NCBI RefSeq assembly: GCF_002021925.1
Contig: NZ_CP012546.1
Location: forward strand, 1,178,001-1,242,000
Direction of reading: 5' to 3'
Source: Campylobacter pinnipediorum subsp. pinnipediorum
GTDB taxonomy: Bacteria > Campylobacterota > Campylobacteria > Campylobacterales > Campylobacteraceae
DNA: 64,000 bases
In this document: piece by piece, positions 1-9,856 of the stretch
Layout of the letters: the number at the start of each line of letters is the position of its first letter
Position numbering within the stretch: the first letter of the stretch is position 1
Made by a program: the position numbers and the translations under genes
Notes under the pieces: generated by a model
Seen by the model: only the letters and a program-made list of their open reading frames with translations
Told to the model about the DNA's origin: nothing
The model's database searches: none

Positions 1-1
1 T

Positions 2-922
2 AAAAAAAATCACTATCTTAAAATAGTTCATCTTGATGAGATAAAACTACTAAAAGATAAAGAATTTCAACCATACAGATATGAAGTTATAAAAGTTATT
101 TTTTGGATAATTTCGTTTATATTACTACTTGCATATATTTTTGTAATATATAAATTAAAACCGCTAAGAAAACTAAAACGTCAAATAAATAAATTTGCGC
201 AAAACGACCTTGAAAATATAGAAAATGTAAGTAGTGGAAATGATGAAATTTCAGATGTTGCACAAGCATTTTATGATGCTGTATTGCAGATTAAAACACT
301 AAATGACTCTAGACATTTGTTTTTACGAAATATTATGCATGAACTCAAAACACCTATAACAAAAGGAAGATTGGTCGCTGAAATGATGGATCATTGCAAA
401 AGTAAAGAGCGTTTTATATCAATTTTTGATAAGCTTGAGAACCTAATAAACGAATTAGCTGCTATAGAGCAAACAACATCAAAAATAGAACTTGAGAATA
501 AGACAACTTGCTTTGTAGATGATATAATAGATGAAGCGATAGATATAGCGATGATAGAAAAAGATAGTGTCGAAATAAAAGAAAATCAAAATCTAAAAAT
601 AAATGTGGATTTTAAACTTTTTAGCATAGCTATAAAAAACATGATAGATAATGGAATAAAATACTCTACAGATAAAAAAGTGCAAATTATTGTAAATGAA
701 AACAACATCAAAATTATAAGCAAAGGAGAGAAATTAAAAAACGATCTTAATTTCTTTATGCAACCATTTATTAAAGGCTATAACTCACAAAAAAGTTTTG
801 GTCTAGGGCTTTATATTGTAAATAATATTTTAAACTCTCATAAATTAAATTTAAACTATGAACATAAAAATGGATTAAATATATTTATTTTTGATAATTT
901 GAAAGTTATAATAAGAAAATAA
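2..922 (+). CDS. Sensor histidine kinase, ArsS family (5' end outside window)
   Basis: The frame is open from base 2, so the start lies before the window; 306 residues are visible. It is an inner-membrane two-component sensor that would phosphorylate a response regulator, which is not in this window. A hydrophobic segment at visible residues 30-50 is followed by a HAMP-like linker. The H box (NIMHELKTPITKGR) places the phospho-accepting His at visible residue 113. An N box (NMIDNGIKYS) and a G box (FGLGLYIV) follow. The wording of the H box is typical of the epsilonproteobacterial ArsS/CprS group. An internal Met at 284 is not a likely start because membrane and HAMP sequence precede it in frame. 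Confidence 0.9.
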   Translation, partial: KKNHYLKIVHLDEIKLLKDKEFQPYRYEVIKVIFWIISFILLLAYIFVIYKLKPLRKLKRQINKFAQNDLENIENVSSGNDEISDVAQAFYDAVLQIKTLNDSRHLFLRNIMHELKTPITKGRLVAEMMDHCKSKERFISIFDKLENLINELAAIEQTTSKIELENKTTCFVDDIIDEAIDIAMIEKDSVEIKENQNLKINVDFKLFSIAIKNMIDNGIKYSTDKKVQIIVNENNIKIISKGEKLKNDLNFFMQPFIKGYNSQKSFGLGLYIVNNILNSHKLNLNYEHKNGLNIFIFDNLKVIIRK

Positions 923-946
923 AATCAAATTTACATAGGAGAAATT

Positions 947-1381
947 ATGTCAGCAAAAAAATTTGAATCTAAAGATATAAAATCATTAATAGACTTAGAA
1001 ATTGCCGTTATAAAAAGATATTACCAACACGCAAAAGAAGTCAACTCCTTTTCTTTGATATATTTCAAACTTCCGGATCCGATATATTGGTATGAAGAGA
1101 TCTTTGAAAGAATACTAAGAAACACAGATGCTGTAGTCAATGAAGGTAATCATTTTATAGCCATCTTATATGCAACAAATAAAAATGGAGCTAGCAAACT
1201 TTTAGCCGGAATACAGGAGTTTTTAAATGAAGAGCCTATAGATCTTGTTGTATCTTATCCAAACGATGGAAAAGATACAAAAGCGATACTAAATAAAATA
1301 CAAGATGAAATAATAGACAACTATGGAATTTCGCTTGAATGCCTAAAAATAGAAGAACCAATAGATATTTTTGAACTTTAA
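947..1381 (+). CDS. Conserved hypothetical protein with a degenerate GGDEF-like fold
   Basis: A 144-residue soluble protein starting 24 bp after the kinase stop, behind the ribosome site AGGAG, so probably co-transcribed. The pattern resembles a diguanylate cyclase domain: a beta strand FSLIYFKL, a helix ending in RNTDAVV, then NEGNHFIAIL where GGDEF proteins carry RxGGDEFAIL, and finally a strand plus YPNDGKD like the terminal GGDEF motif. The catalytic GGDEF residues are absent, so cyclase activity is not expected. That relationship is my inference from pattern. The function is unknown; its position suggests a role linked to the kinase. Confidence 0.7.
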   Translation: MSAKKFESKDIKSLIDLEIAVIKRYYQHAKEVNSFSLIYFKLPDPIYWYEEIFERILRNTDAVVNEGNHFIAILYATNKNGASKLLAGIQEFLNEEPIDLVVSYPNDGKDTKAILNKIQDEIIDNYGISLECLKIEEPIDIFEL

Positions 1382-1397
1382 TTTAAAATATATTATT

Positions 1398-3377
1398 TTA
1401 TATTTGCCTAAGCTTTGCTATCTCATCTCGGATAGCAGCTGCTTTTTCAAATTCAAGCGCATTTGCTGCTTCAAACATCTGTTTTTTAAGCTCTTTTACT
1501 ATTTTGGCTCTTTCAATAGCTGGCATTTTTTCTAATTTCTTAGCTTTTGTATACAAATTTGCATCATCATTTTGATGCAAACTATCTTCTAAATTTCTTG
1601 TTGCGCTTTTTGGAGTTATACCATTTATCTTATTATATTCATCTTGTAGTTTTCTTCTTTGAGTGGTTATATCTATTGCTTCTTGCATTGATTTTGTAAT
1701 TTTTTTACAAAACATAACAACTCTTCCGTTCACATTTCTTGCTGCCCTACCCATAGTTTGTATAAGACTGGTTCTTGAACGCAAAAATCCTTCTTTATCG
1801 GCATCCATTATCGCTATCAAACTTACTTCTGGCAGATCAAGTCCTTCTCTTAATAAATTTATACCTATTAAAACATCATAATCTCCATTCCTAAGCCCGC
1901 GAATAAGCTCATTTCTTTCAATAGCATCTATATCAGAGTGCATATACTTGACCATAAGTCCAAGCTCAGTGTAATATCTACTTAATTCTTCTGCCATTTT
2001 TTTTGTTAGGACAGTGATTAAAACCCTCTCTTTACGAGCTATAACCTCTTTCGCCATATCATATAAAGTTTCAACTTGATTGTCACTATCTTTGATATCT
2101 ATAACAGGATCTAACAATCCTGTAGGTCTTAGTATTTGTTCATAAACATGTCCTTTTGAAAGTTCTACTTCTAGTTCATTAGGAGTAGCAGATACAAACA
2201 AAAAATTTGCATTTTTATTTATAAACTCATCAAATTTCAAAGGGCGGTTATCAAGAGCTGATGGCAATCTAAATCCATACTCCACAAGAGTCTCTTTTCT
2301 GCTTCTATCACCAGCATACATACCTCTAAATTGTGGCAAACTAACATGAGATTCATCAACTATAACCAAAAACTTACCACCATTTAAAAGCTCAAAATAA
2401 TCAAACATTGTATAAGGTGTAGCACCACTTTTAAGTCCTGTAAGATGCCTTGCATAATTTTCAACACCCTTGCAAATACCAGTTGAAGAAAGCATCTCTA
2501 AATCAAACTCAACCCTTTGTTTTAGGCGTTGCATTTCCACAAGCTTACCCTCTTTTTGATAAAACTCTAGCCTCTCGCTAAGCTCATCTTCTATGCCTTT
2601 AATTGCTGTTTTTAATCTATCTTCTCTAACTATAAATTGACTTGTTGCATAAAGAGTAAATTTAGAAATATCTTTTAGCTTTTTATTATCCAAGACTTCA
2701 AAATGATACATTTGTTCTATCTCATCGCCAAAAAACTCAACCCTCAAAGCTTCATCACCCCAATAGGCAGGATAAATATCCACAACATCACCATTAACTC
2801 TAAAATTTCCACGATCAAAAAAAGAATCATTTCTCGTATAACCCATATCAACAAGCCTACTTAAGAGCTTTTTTTGACTTATTTCATCACCAACATTAAG
2901 ATATTGAATCATACCTTGATACTCACTAGGGTCACCAAGACCGTAATTAGCAGAAACAGAAGCTATAACAATAACATCATCAAAACTAAGTAAACTGGCG
3001 GTCGTGCTAAGCCTAAGTCTTTCAAGCTCATCGTTTATAGAGCTATCTTTTTCTATATAAATATCACTTCTTGGTATATAAGCCTCAGGCTGATAATAAT
3101 CATAATAACTTATAAAATACTCAACGTGATTTTTCGGGAAAAATCCCTTAAATTCGCTATAAAGTTGAGCGGCCAATGATTTGTTATGAGTCATTATTAG
3201 TGTTGGCATTTTTAAGTTTGCAATAACATTTGCCATAGTAAAAGTTTTACCGCTTCCTGTTACACCAAGAAGCGTATTGTATTTATTTCCACTTTTTATA
3301 CTTTTTACTATCGAACTTATAGCCTTTTTTTGATCTTCTCCTGGCTTAAATTTTGATGAAATTTTAAAATCAGACAA
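1398..3377 (-). CDS. uvrB: Excinuclease ABC subunit UvrB
   Basis: The DNA-damage verification helicase of nucleotide excision repair, working with UvrA and UvrC. The 659 residues are normal for the family. Walker A GVTGSGKT is at residues 38-45, the aromatic beta-hairpin [10 protein letters not shown] near 93-102, a DESH Walker B near 340, helicase motifs including QTMGRAARN, and a C-terminal UVR domain ([18 protein letters not shown]) that contacts UvrC. The start codon is TTG, supported by AAGGA six bases upstream. It is a single gene on the minus strand, facing the preceding operon and divergent from the small-gene/priA cluster. Confidence 0.97.
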   Translation of the reverse strand: MSDFKISSKFKPGEDQKKAISSIVKSIKSGNKYNTLLGVTGSGKTFTMANVIANLKMPTLIMTHNKSLAAQLYSEFKGFFPKNHVEYFISYYDYYQPEAYIPRSDIYIEKDSSINDELERLRLSTTASLLSFDDVIVIASVSANYGLGDPSEYQGMIQYLNVGDEISQKKLLSRLVDMGYTRNDSFFDRGNFRVNGDVVDIYPAYWGDEALRVEFFGDEIEQMYHFEVLDNKKLKDISKFTLYATSQFIVREDRLKTAIKGIEDELSERLEFYQKEGKLVEMQRLKQRVEFDLEMLSSTGICKGVENYARHLTGLKSGATPYTMFDYFELLNGGKFLVIVDESHVSLPQFRGMYAGDRSRKETLVEYGFRLPSALDNRPLKFDEFINKNANFLFVSATPNELEVELSKGHVYEQILRPTGLLDPVIDIKDSDNQVETLYDMAKEVIARKERVLITVLTKKMAEELSRYYTELGLMVKYMHSDIDAIERNELIRGLRNGDYDVLIGINLLREGLDLPEVSLIAIMDADKEGFLRSRTSLIQTMGRAARNVNGRVVMFCKKITKSMQEAIDITTQRRKLQDEYNKINGITPKSATRNLEDSLHQNDDANLYTKAKKLEKMPAIERAKIVKELKKQMFEAANALEFEKAAAIRDEIAKLRQI

Positions 3378-3511
3378 ATTATCCTTCTTATATATTTTGT
3401 ATTTACAAAATTTATTTTATATATTTTAACACAACTTTTTTATTTATTATAAAAATTTTATAGACTATATGATAAAATATGGCTTCAAATTTTATACAAA
3501 GGCAAAAAATT

Positions 3512-3745
3512 ATGTTTGATGATGAAAAAGTACTAACAACTTTAACAGGTAAAGTTAATGATCTATTGGTAAGATATGAAGATTTATGCAAAGATAATGA
3601 AGAATTACACAATCAAATAGTAACATTAAAAGCTCAAAACGAAGCAAAAACAAATCAAATTATGCGTTTAGAAGAAGAGCTGAATAAAAAGACAAATGAA
3701 ACAGATGATGTTTTAAAGAAAATAGAAGCAGTTTTAAATAAATAA
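3512..3745 (+). CDS. Small coiled-coil protein (ZapB-like pattern)
   Basis: About 77 residues, almost entirely heptad-like coiled coil (NDLLVRYEDLCKDNEEL onward). I chose the ATG at 3512, because AAAGG lies eight bases before it; the ATG at 3479 has no ribosome site and sits on the probable -10. The stop overlaps the next start (TAATG), so the two are translationally coupled. Short all-coil proteins of this size include the division factor ZapB, but no residue is diagnostic and this is only a suggestion. It begins a run that continues through a pseudopilin to priA. Confidence 0.7.
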   Translation: MFDDEKVLTTLTGKVNDLLVRYEDLCKDNEELHNQIVTLKAQNEAKTNQIMRLEEELNKKTNETDDVLKKIEAVLNK

Positions 3746-3975
3746 TGAAAAAAGAAATCACGCTCACAATATCATCAAAAGACTACGTAATAACAATAGA
3801 AGATGATGAATTTGCACGAGTATTAGAGCGTGATTTTGGTGGTTTTGTTGGAGGTAGAAAGTTCCTTACGCCAAAAGAACTACTAGATGCTTATGTTCAA
3901 AAGTGCTATGATAACTACATAAATGAGTGCCATATAAAAGAAGTCCTTGAAAATGTAGAAAAGAATTTAAAATAA
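3745..3975 (+). CDS. Small conserved hypothetical protein
   Basis: A 76-residue soluble protein overlapping the previous stop by one base. It begins with two predicted beta strands (EITLTISSKDYVITI), then an acidic helix (DDEFARVLERDF), a Gly-rich turn (GGFVGGRKF) and a helical end. Sequence alone gives no function. The beta-strand opening plus C-terminal helix, coupled to a coiled-coil partner, recalls the size and layout of a ZapA/ZapB pair, but no ZapA signature is visible and I do not assign it. Confidence 0.65.
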   Translation: MKKEITLTISSKDYVITIEDDEFARVLERDFGGFVGGRKFLTPKELLDAYVQKCYDNYINECHIKEVLENVEKNLK

Positions 3976-3985
3976 AGGTTAGTGT

Positions 3986-4405
3986 ATGAAAAAAGCTTTT
4001 ATAATGATAGAATTGGTTTTTATAATTACAATTATAGGAATATTATCTGGCGTAGCTATCATGAAAATGAATTTCGGAAGAACTGATGCTGAAATACAAA
4101 ACGCAAAAGTTCAATTAGCTTCCGTAAAATCAGCAATAATGGTATATTATAACGATAAGTTACTATTTGGAAAGCCTAAATATCCAGAAACTTTAGACAA
4201 AGATGGAAAATTATTTGGATCTATTTTGCCAATGGGTGGTATTAAACCTAGTACCGGAAAAAATGGTTGGAAAATAATAAAACCCAATGAAGAATATACC
4301 TTTACAGTATCAGGAAGAACTGTAAAATTTAAATACAAGAAAGCAGATGGAAAACTAACTTGTGAACCAAACCACGACACCACTCTTTGTTCTCAATTAG
4401 AATAA
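3986..4405 (+). CDS. Type IV pilin-like (pseudopilin) protein
   Basis: A 139-residue protein with a class III prepilin leader: short basic MKKA, then FIMIELVFIITIIGILSGVAI, carrying the conserved Glu at position +5 of the mature form and a hydrophobic helix of about 20 residues. Prepilin peptidase would cut after Ala4, replacing the usual Gly at -1. The rest is a small soluble head with two Cys near the C terminus (CEPNHDTTLC) able to form the disulfide loop common in pilins. Such proteins belong to type II secretion or DNA-uptake machinery. It lies 10 bp after the previous gene and 9 bp before priA. Confidence 0.85.
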   Translation: MKKAFIMIELVFIITIIGILSGVAIMKMNFGRTDAEIQNAKVQLASVKSAIMVYYNDKLLFGKPKYPETLDKDGKLFGSILPMGGIKPSTGKNGWKIIKPNEEYTFTVSGRTVKFKYKKADGKLTCEPNHDTTLCSQLE

Positions 4406-4414
4406 TATAAAGTT

Positions 4415-6310
4415 TTGCAAAGTAATTTTTATTATAAAATTTCATTTCCTGGACTAAATTTAGAAATACTAACCTACAAAAGCAAGGTAGAAATATGCTT
4501 ATTTAAAGCTGTATTAGTATCTTTAAGATCAAAAAAAATAATGGGTTTTGTGATTTCAGAAACTACAGAACCTGAGTTTGAAACACTAGAAATTTTAGAA
4601 GTTCTACCTTTTTATTTAACAAGCATGCAAATAGAACTTTGTAAGTTTATAAGTTATTACTACACTTGTGAGTTTGGAGCTTCTCTGTCTTTATTTGAAC
4701 CAAAAATAGATAATCAACAAAAAAAATACAACTTTACAATAAGCAACAATAGACAAAAAATATTTAAAATTGTAAATTTTGCAAAAAAACCACTTTTAAG
4801 CAAAGAGCAACAAAAAGCATTTGAGTTTATAAAAAATCAAAAAAATAGCTTATTGTTTGGAGATACTGGTAGTGGAAAAAGTGAAATTTACATAAGTTTA
4901 ATAAGAGAGGCTTTAAACGATAACAACCAAGCACTCTTTTTAATGCCTGAAATTTCATTAACACCACAAATGCAAACAAGGCTTGAAAACTATTTTGGAG
5001 ACAGTATCGGTATTTGGCATTCAAAAATAACAAAGAAAAAAAAAGAACAAATTTTAAAAGATTTAATATCTGGCAAAATCAAACTAATAGCAGGAGCGAG
5101 GTCTGCTCTATTTTTACCATTTGAAAGGCTAAAAATCATAATAGTTGATGAAGAGCATGATGATAGTTATAAAAATTCAATATCAAATCCACACTATAAC
5201 GCAAGAGATTTAGCTGTATTTTTATCATCAAAATTGGACATAAAAACAGTTCTTGGTAGCGCCACTCCAAATGTTACTAGTTTTTACAAATTTCCTCACT
5301 TTAGACTAAAAGGCACATTTTTTAAATCAAATAAAAATATAATATACGATGAAACCGAAACCCAATTATCACAAACAATAATTAACCAATTACAAAAAAC
5401 ACTTGCAAGCAAAAAACAAGCAATCATCTGTCTTCCAACAAGGGCAAATTTTAGATACCTAACATGCAAAGAATGTGCAGATACAATAAAATGTCCATTT
5501 TGTAGCATAGGAATGAGTTTTTACAAAAAAGAAAACATACTAAAATGCCAATACTGCGAGTTTAAAATGCCTGTTACAAACACATGTGATAAATGCGGAA
5601 GCAATATGATAGAAGCAAAAAAAATTGGTACAAGTGAACTTTTAGAACAACTACAAAATGAATTCGCAAATGCAAATATTATAAAATTTGACAGAGATGA
5701 AATAACAACACAAAATAAGCTTGTAAAAATTTTAAAAGATTTCAACAACAAAAAAATAGATATTTTGGTTGGAACACAAATGTTAAGCAAAGGGCATGAT
5801 TATCATAATGTTGATTTGGCTATAGTAATGGGGGTAGATGAGCTGCTTACTTATCCTGATTTTCGTGCGTATGAAAAAACCCTATCATTAGTAAAACAAG
5901 TTTCAGGAAGAGCCGGAAGAAAAGGCGATGGTACTATAATACTACAAACAAGACAAAAAGATTTTTTTAAAAAATACCTAGATGACTATGATAAATTTAT
6001 ACAATACGACTTAGAATGTAGAAATAATTTATATCCACCGTTTTATAGAATTTTAAGAGTTGTTATATCCCATCAAAATGATAACACAGCCAATGAAATA
6101 TTAAACAACTTAATAAATATAACAACAAAACAAAAAAACATAAATTTAATAGGTTATGGTAAGTGCAGTATAGAAAAGATAGGCTCAAGATTTAGATATG
6201 AAATTTTAATTCGCTCAAAATCATATAAAAGCTTAATAAACACGGCTCAAAAACTAAAATATAAATATAAATATATAGATATAGATATAGATCCTGTTAA
6301 TTTTTCTTAA
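4415..6310 (+). CDS. priA: Primosomal protein N' (replication restart helicase PriA)
   Basis: A 3'-5' DNA helicase that reloads the replisome at stalled forks. It has 631 residues with a TTG start, shorter than the E. coli protein as usual in this phylum. Walker A GDTGSGKS is at residues 149-156 and Walker B is DEEHD. The zinc-binding insertion carries paired Cys motifs (CKECADTIKCPFC, CQYC, CDKC). Helicase motif VI includes QVSGRAGRKGDG. It is the last gene of the run starting at 3512; the ribosome site is weak, so translation may be coupled to the upstream pseudopilin. Confidence 0.95.
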   Translation: MQSNFYYKISFPGLNLEILTYKSKVEICLFKAVLVSLRSKKIMGFVISETTEPEFETLEILEVLPFYLTSMQIELCKFISYYYTCEFGASLSLFEPKIDNQQKKYNFTISNNRQKIFKIVNFAKKPLLSKEQQKAFEFIKNQKNSLLFGDTGSGKSEIYISLIREALNDNNQALFLMPEISLTPQMQTRLENYFGDSIGIWHSKITKKKKEQILKDLISGKIKLIAGARSALFLPFERLKIIIVDEEHDDSYKNSISNPHYNARDLAVFLSSKLDIKTVLGSATPNVTSFYKFPHFRLKGTFFKSNKNIIYDETETQLSQTIINQLQKTLASKKQAIICLPTRANFRYLTCKECADTIKCPFCSIGMSFYKKENILKCQYCEFKMPVTNTCDKCGSNMIEAKKIGTSELLEQLQNEFANANIIKFDRDEITTQNKLVKILKDFNNKKIDILVGTQMLSKGHDYHNVDLAIVMGVDELLTYPDFRAYEKTLSLVKQVSGRAGRKGDGTIILQTRQKDFFKKYLDDYDKFIQYDLECRNNLYPPFYRILRVVISHQNDNTANEILNNLINITTKQKNINLIGYGKCSIEKIGSRFRYEILIRSKSYKSLINTAQKLKYKYKYIDIDIDPVNFS

Positions 6311-6327
6311 TTTTATCAATATTTTGT

Positions 6328-6333
6328 TATAAT
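6328..6333 (+). promoter_or_regulatory. Sigma-70 -10 element for cheB-cheR
   Basis: A perfect TATAAT preceded by G and a T-rich stretch, 38 bp before the cheB start. Campylobacter housekeeping promoters rely on the -10 and T-rich upstream DNA rather than a clear -35. Confidence 0.55.
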
Positions 6334-6370
6334 TAAAAAAAACATATTTAAAAATAAAAAAGGCTATTTT

Positions 6371-6934
6371 ATGTCTCAAAAACTTATAGTCATAGGTGCT
6401 TCAACCGGAGGGCCGGGACACATCAAAAAACTTCTAAAAGATATCAATCTAAATGGTGCAACAGTTGTAATAGCACAACATATGAACAAAATGTTTATAC
6501 CATCTTTTGCTGCACAAATTGCAAAAGAGTGCAGTATAAAACTTGAAATTTTAAAAGAAAAAACTATTTTAAAAGAAAAAGTATATGTTTGTGAGAAAAA
6601 TTTTGTCATATCAGACACTCTCCCATTGTCAGCTAAACCTAATTCAGAAAACAAAACAACTTTTACACCAAATGTCGATATGCTTTTTGATTCTTGCGTT
6701 AATATATCTAAAAGCATTGATTTAATGGCAATACTTCTTACAGGAATAGGAGATGATGGAGCTAGCGGGCTAGATAAACTTCAAAAAGCTGGAGTAAAAT
6801 GTATAGCAGAAAATGAAGAAAGTGCGATAGTTTATGGTATGCCAAAACGTGCAAAAGAGCTAAACCCTACAATAAAGTCATTAAATTTAACAAATATAAA
6901 AAAAGAGCTGGAGGGCTTTTTAAATGTTATTTAA
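6371..6934 (+). CDS. cheB: Chemotaxis glutamate methylesterase CheB, catalytic domain only
   Basis: Removes methyl groups from, or deamidates, glutamates on chemoreceptors. Only the esterase domain is present (187 residues). The catalytic triad is readable as Ser11 (GASTGGP), His37 (AQHM) and Asp129 (GIGDDGA). The N-terminal receiver domain found in most CheB proteins is missing, as is known for Campylobacter, so activity is not controlled by phosphorylation from CheA in the usual way. A -10 box lies at 6328. It overlaps cheR by 11 bases. Confidence 0.95.
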   Translation: MSQKLIVIGASTGGPGHIKKLLKDINLNGATVVIAQHMNKMFIPSFAAQIAKECSIKLEILKEKTILKEKVYVCEKNFVISDTLPLSAKPNSENKTTFTPNVDMLFDSCVNISKSIDLMAILLTGIGDDGASGLDKLQKAGVKCIAENEESAIVYGMPKRAKELNPTIKSLNLTNIKKELEGFLNVI

Positions 6935-7757
6935 AAAAAATAATCAGGAAATAAACAACAACAATCAAACAGAATTTCCATTACCAACCGATATAGATGG
7001 GATTGATGATTTTATAAAAAATATAAAGGTGTTATCAGGTGTTGATCTTGAACCAAAAAGAGAAATAACAATCCAAAGACTTGAAGCTTTTGCAAAAAAT
7101 AAAAGGATAAAAACTTTTAAAGAGATAGCTTCTATAATAAAATATAACTCTGAAACTAGACAAGATATCTTAAACCTAATAACAGTAAACGAGACATATT
7201 TTTACAGAGAGCTACCTCAATTAAAAGATGTAATAACTTACGCAAAAGAACTTCCCAATGCAAATATACTTTGTGCACCATGTTCTACAGGAGACGAAGT
7301 CTACTCGCTAGCAATGATAGCTAATGAAATGGGAATGGATCCAAAATTACTACATATAATAGGAATAGATATTAACTCTCAAGCTATAAAACAAGCCAAC
7401 TCTGGTGTTTATAACGATAGAAATTTACATAGACTTAATGATTTTCAAAAAAATAAGTTTTTTGAGCTGCAAAACGATAAGTATAGTATCAAAAAACACA
7501 ACTTAGCAAAATGTGAATTTAAAGTGTTAAATGTATTTGATGATTCTATATTTAATATAGGGAAATTTGATATTATCTTATCAAGAAATATGATGATTTA
7601 TTTTGATGATAATTTTAGATTAAAATGTATAGAAAGACTACATAAGATACTAAAAGATGATGGTAGGTTATATACAGGTCATGCTGATTTGATACCTTAT
7701 ACCTCGATATATAAAAAGAAATTTGGTAATGGAGTTACTTTTTACGAGAAAGACTAA
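6924..7757 (+). CDS. cheR: Chemotaxis methyltransferase CheR
   Basis: Methylates glutamates on chemoreceptors using S-adenosylmethionine, opposing CheB. It has 277 residues with the small helical N domain (RLEAFAKNKR) followed by the methyltransferase fold: LNLITVNETYFYRE, the SAM loop CAPCSTGDEVYSLAM, and SRNMMIYFD, the CheR version of the CRNVLIYF motif. It overlaps cheB by 11 bases and is followed by a strong terminator at 7765. Confidence 0.95.
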   Translation: MLFKKNNQEINNNNQTEFPLPTDIDGIDDFIKNIKVLSGVDLEPKREITIQRLEAFAKNKRIKTFKEIASIIKYNSETRQDILNLITVNETYFYRELPQLKDVITYAKELPNANILCAPCSTGDEVYSLAMIANEMGMDPKLLHIIGIDINSQAIKQANSGVYNDRNLHRLNDFQKNKFFELQNDKYSIKKHNLAKCEFKVLNVFDDSIFNIGKFDIILSRNMMIYFDDNFRLKCIERLHKILKDDGRLYTGHADLIPYTSIYKKKFGNGVTFYEKD

Positions 7758-7764
7758 CCTTACA

Positions 7765-7791
7765 TCTAGACTGCATTAGTCGCAGTCTAGA
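7765..7791 (+). terminator. Rho-independent terminator after cheR
   Basis: A perfect 10-bp stem (TCTAGACTGC / GCAGTCTAGA) with a 7-base loop, followed by TATTTTCTTTTTTT on the plus strand. It begins 8 bases after the cheR stop. The 3' end of the minus-strand TRAP relic runs into it. Confidence 0.85.
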
Positions 7792-9811
7792 ATATTTTCT
7801 TTTTTTGATTTTATCCATTGTGTTAAAAATACAAATCCGTAAATAATAGCGCAAATAATATAACTAATATATTCATTAGGTATTATTAAACACTTAGCAC
7901 ATATATTTAGAACAAGTGCTAAAGAAACAACTGGTATAAGCAATAATCTTTCCCATATTCTAAGATTTACAATAAAACAACCTTGTAACAAAGATGAAAA
8001 AGCAAACATTCCAACAAATACCATAGTAAAAACAACAACTATCTCAATAGGATTACTCAACCAGACAATACTTTTTGTATAACAAGGATTTAATGGATCA
8101 GCTGATTCAATCAATAATAATTTATTATTAAAGAAAAAAAGGTAAAATAGCAGTTTTTAAATCATAAAAAAATCCCTGAACTCCAACTATAACTGGATTT
8201 GTTTTGCTATGCCAGTGGCCACATAAGCTGCTATACCAACAGGGTATCTTCAGCTAAAATACCAAAATAAAATACAAACAAATGAACAGCAATGACTGGA
8301 ATCAAAAATCCATTTTAGCAGCAAGTAAAAGTATAACGGGAGCTACCAAACTAGATACAGCTATATAATTTGCTATTGTTGAAAGACTCATGCCAAGCAA
8401 CAAAGATATTAAAGCAGTTAAAAATAAAATAAGTATTATGTTATATCCTACCAACTGTTCAACCACCTCAGATAAAACCTGAGCAAGGTCAGTAAGCGAT
8501 ATAGAGCCAACTTATAATACCAGTCAAAGCTGTGACCGCAACTATAGTAGTCAATTTTAGTAGCTGCAACTATAGCCAAAAATATTACTAAAGCCTATAG
8601 ATATATCTTATATACCTACCTTTTCTTCCATGGTAAGTTTTTTTACTGGTTCTTGAAAAATCATTATCAAAAACAATAACAAAATAGCATTAAAATAGGA
8701 AGTATATAAAGAAGTCCACTTACAAATATTTTAAATTTTGATTGATATTCGTTATCCTTTATTCCTTTAAAACCAAGCTTACAACTTTCCAAATGTACTA
8801 TAAAAAATAAAGATATATAACACGCAAAAGCAGAAATAATAACAGCTATCATAACATTTGTATAACTCATGCCTAAAAACTCAGCTATTATAAATGCCAC
8901 CCCGCACCCATAGGGGCATAAGCTGGCCATTAAACACCTGCAGCGACCTCTATAGCACCGGATTTTACCCTTGTAAGTCTAGCTTTTTTCATCAAAAGTA
9001 TAGTAAATATTCCAACTGTTACAACATTTGCAGTAGAGCTTCCACTAACTATATTTGTAAGACCACTAGCTACAACAGATGCTTTTATTATATCTCCTTA
9101 AAACGACCAAGTAAAGCAAACGCTACATTTATAAAATACTGACCTATTCCAATCCTTTCAAGTAAAGATCCAAAAAGAACAAAAAGATATATAAAACTTA
9201 CACTAACACCCATAGGAACACCAAAAACACCCTCTGTTGTTAAAAACATATGTCCCACAGCAAGCTTTTATATACTAGCACCTTGGTGCGATATAAGATC
9301 ACGCATATACTGACCAAAATAATCATACATTAATATACCACAAATAACTCTTCTTATAGCTTCTATAATCACAAAAAGCTATGCGGAGATAACCATATCT
9401 CTTTGCAAATAATCACCAGGTCTAAAGTAAGACCATAAATCAACAGCTGGTTAAACAACACCTATACCAACCACAAATATCAAAATATCATAAAATGGCA
9501 TTTTAAAATGTGCTTTTTTGTGTATTTTTATTAAGATAAAGTAAAAATATCAACACTATAGCAAAAGATAAATGTATAGAGTGAGAAATAGTAGTATTTT
9601 ACGGAAAATAATCAACATATAGCTGAAAGACAGACCATAAAAAGCATATACTAATCACAAAATAATTAAAAAAACTAGAGTCAATTTCTCTAGTTTTAAC
9701 CTCAACAAATTCTTCTTTTTCTGATGGATAACTAATGCCTATTCTTATACCTCTAATCAAATTTAAGTATAAGATTATATCAAAAAAGTTAAGTAGCTTA
9801 TAATATATCAA
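7776..9811 (-). pseudogene. Remnant of a TRAP transporter fused permease (4TM/12TM type)
   Basis: On the minus strand, recognisable pieces of one long permease lie in order but in shifting frames with many stops. The N-terminal part (9811-9599) ends in FQLYVDYFP and continues as HSIHLSFAIVLIFLLY. The middle contains GVFGVPMGVS, GRFKGDIIKASVVASG and SGSSTANVVTVG. Next come MAEFLGMSY-like and FFIVHLESCKLGFKG. The C-terminal part holds HLFVFYFGILAEDT and AAYVATGIAKTNP, then the last open piece 8114-7776. These match the fused DctQ/DctM-type subunit of TAXI-TRAP importers. At least five frame changes or stops are needed, so the gene is dead. No solute-binding protein is next to it. Confidence 0.9.
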
Positions 9812-9822
9812 TATTAAGTAGA

Positions 9823-9849
9823 AAACACCCCCTGTAATAGAGGGTGTTT
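9823..9849 (-). terminator. Hairpin after ccsBA
   Basis: An inverted repeat AAACACCC / GGGTGTTT with an 11-base loop, 8 bases beyond the ccsBA stop. On the minus strand it is followed by TTTTC, a short U tract. It separates ccsBA from the TRAP relic. Confidence 0.65.
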
Positions 9850-9856
9850 GGATGGA

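Noticed and set aside
1382-1397. Terminator between the GGDEF-like gene and uvrB
   Set aside because: Only a 7-bp all-AT inverted repeat is present, too weak to call.
3479-3511. Longer start for the coiled-coil gene at the ATG at 3479
   Set aside because: No ribosome site precedes it and it overlaps the likely -10; AAAGG supports the ATG at 3512.
8894-9142. Plus-strand frame within the TRAP relic
   Set aside because: Its translation has no family sense, and the minus strand reads as TRAP permease through the same bases.
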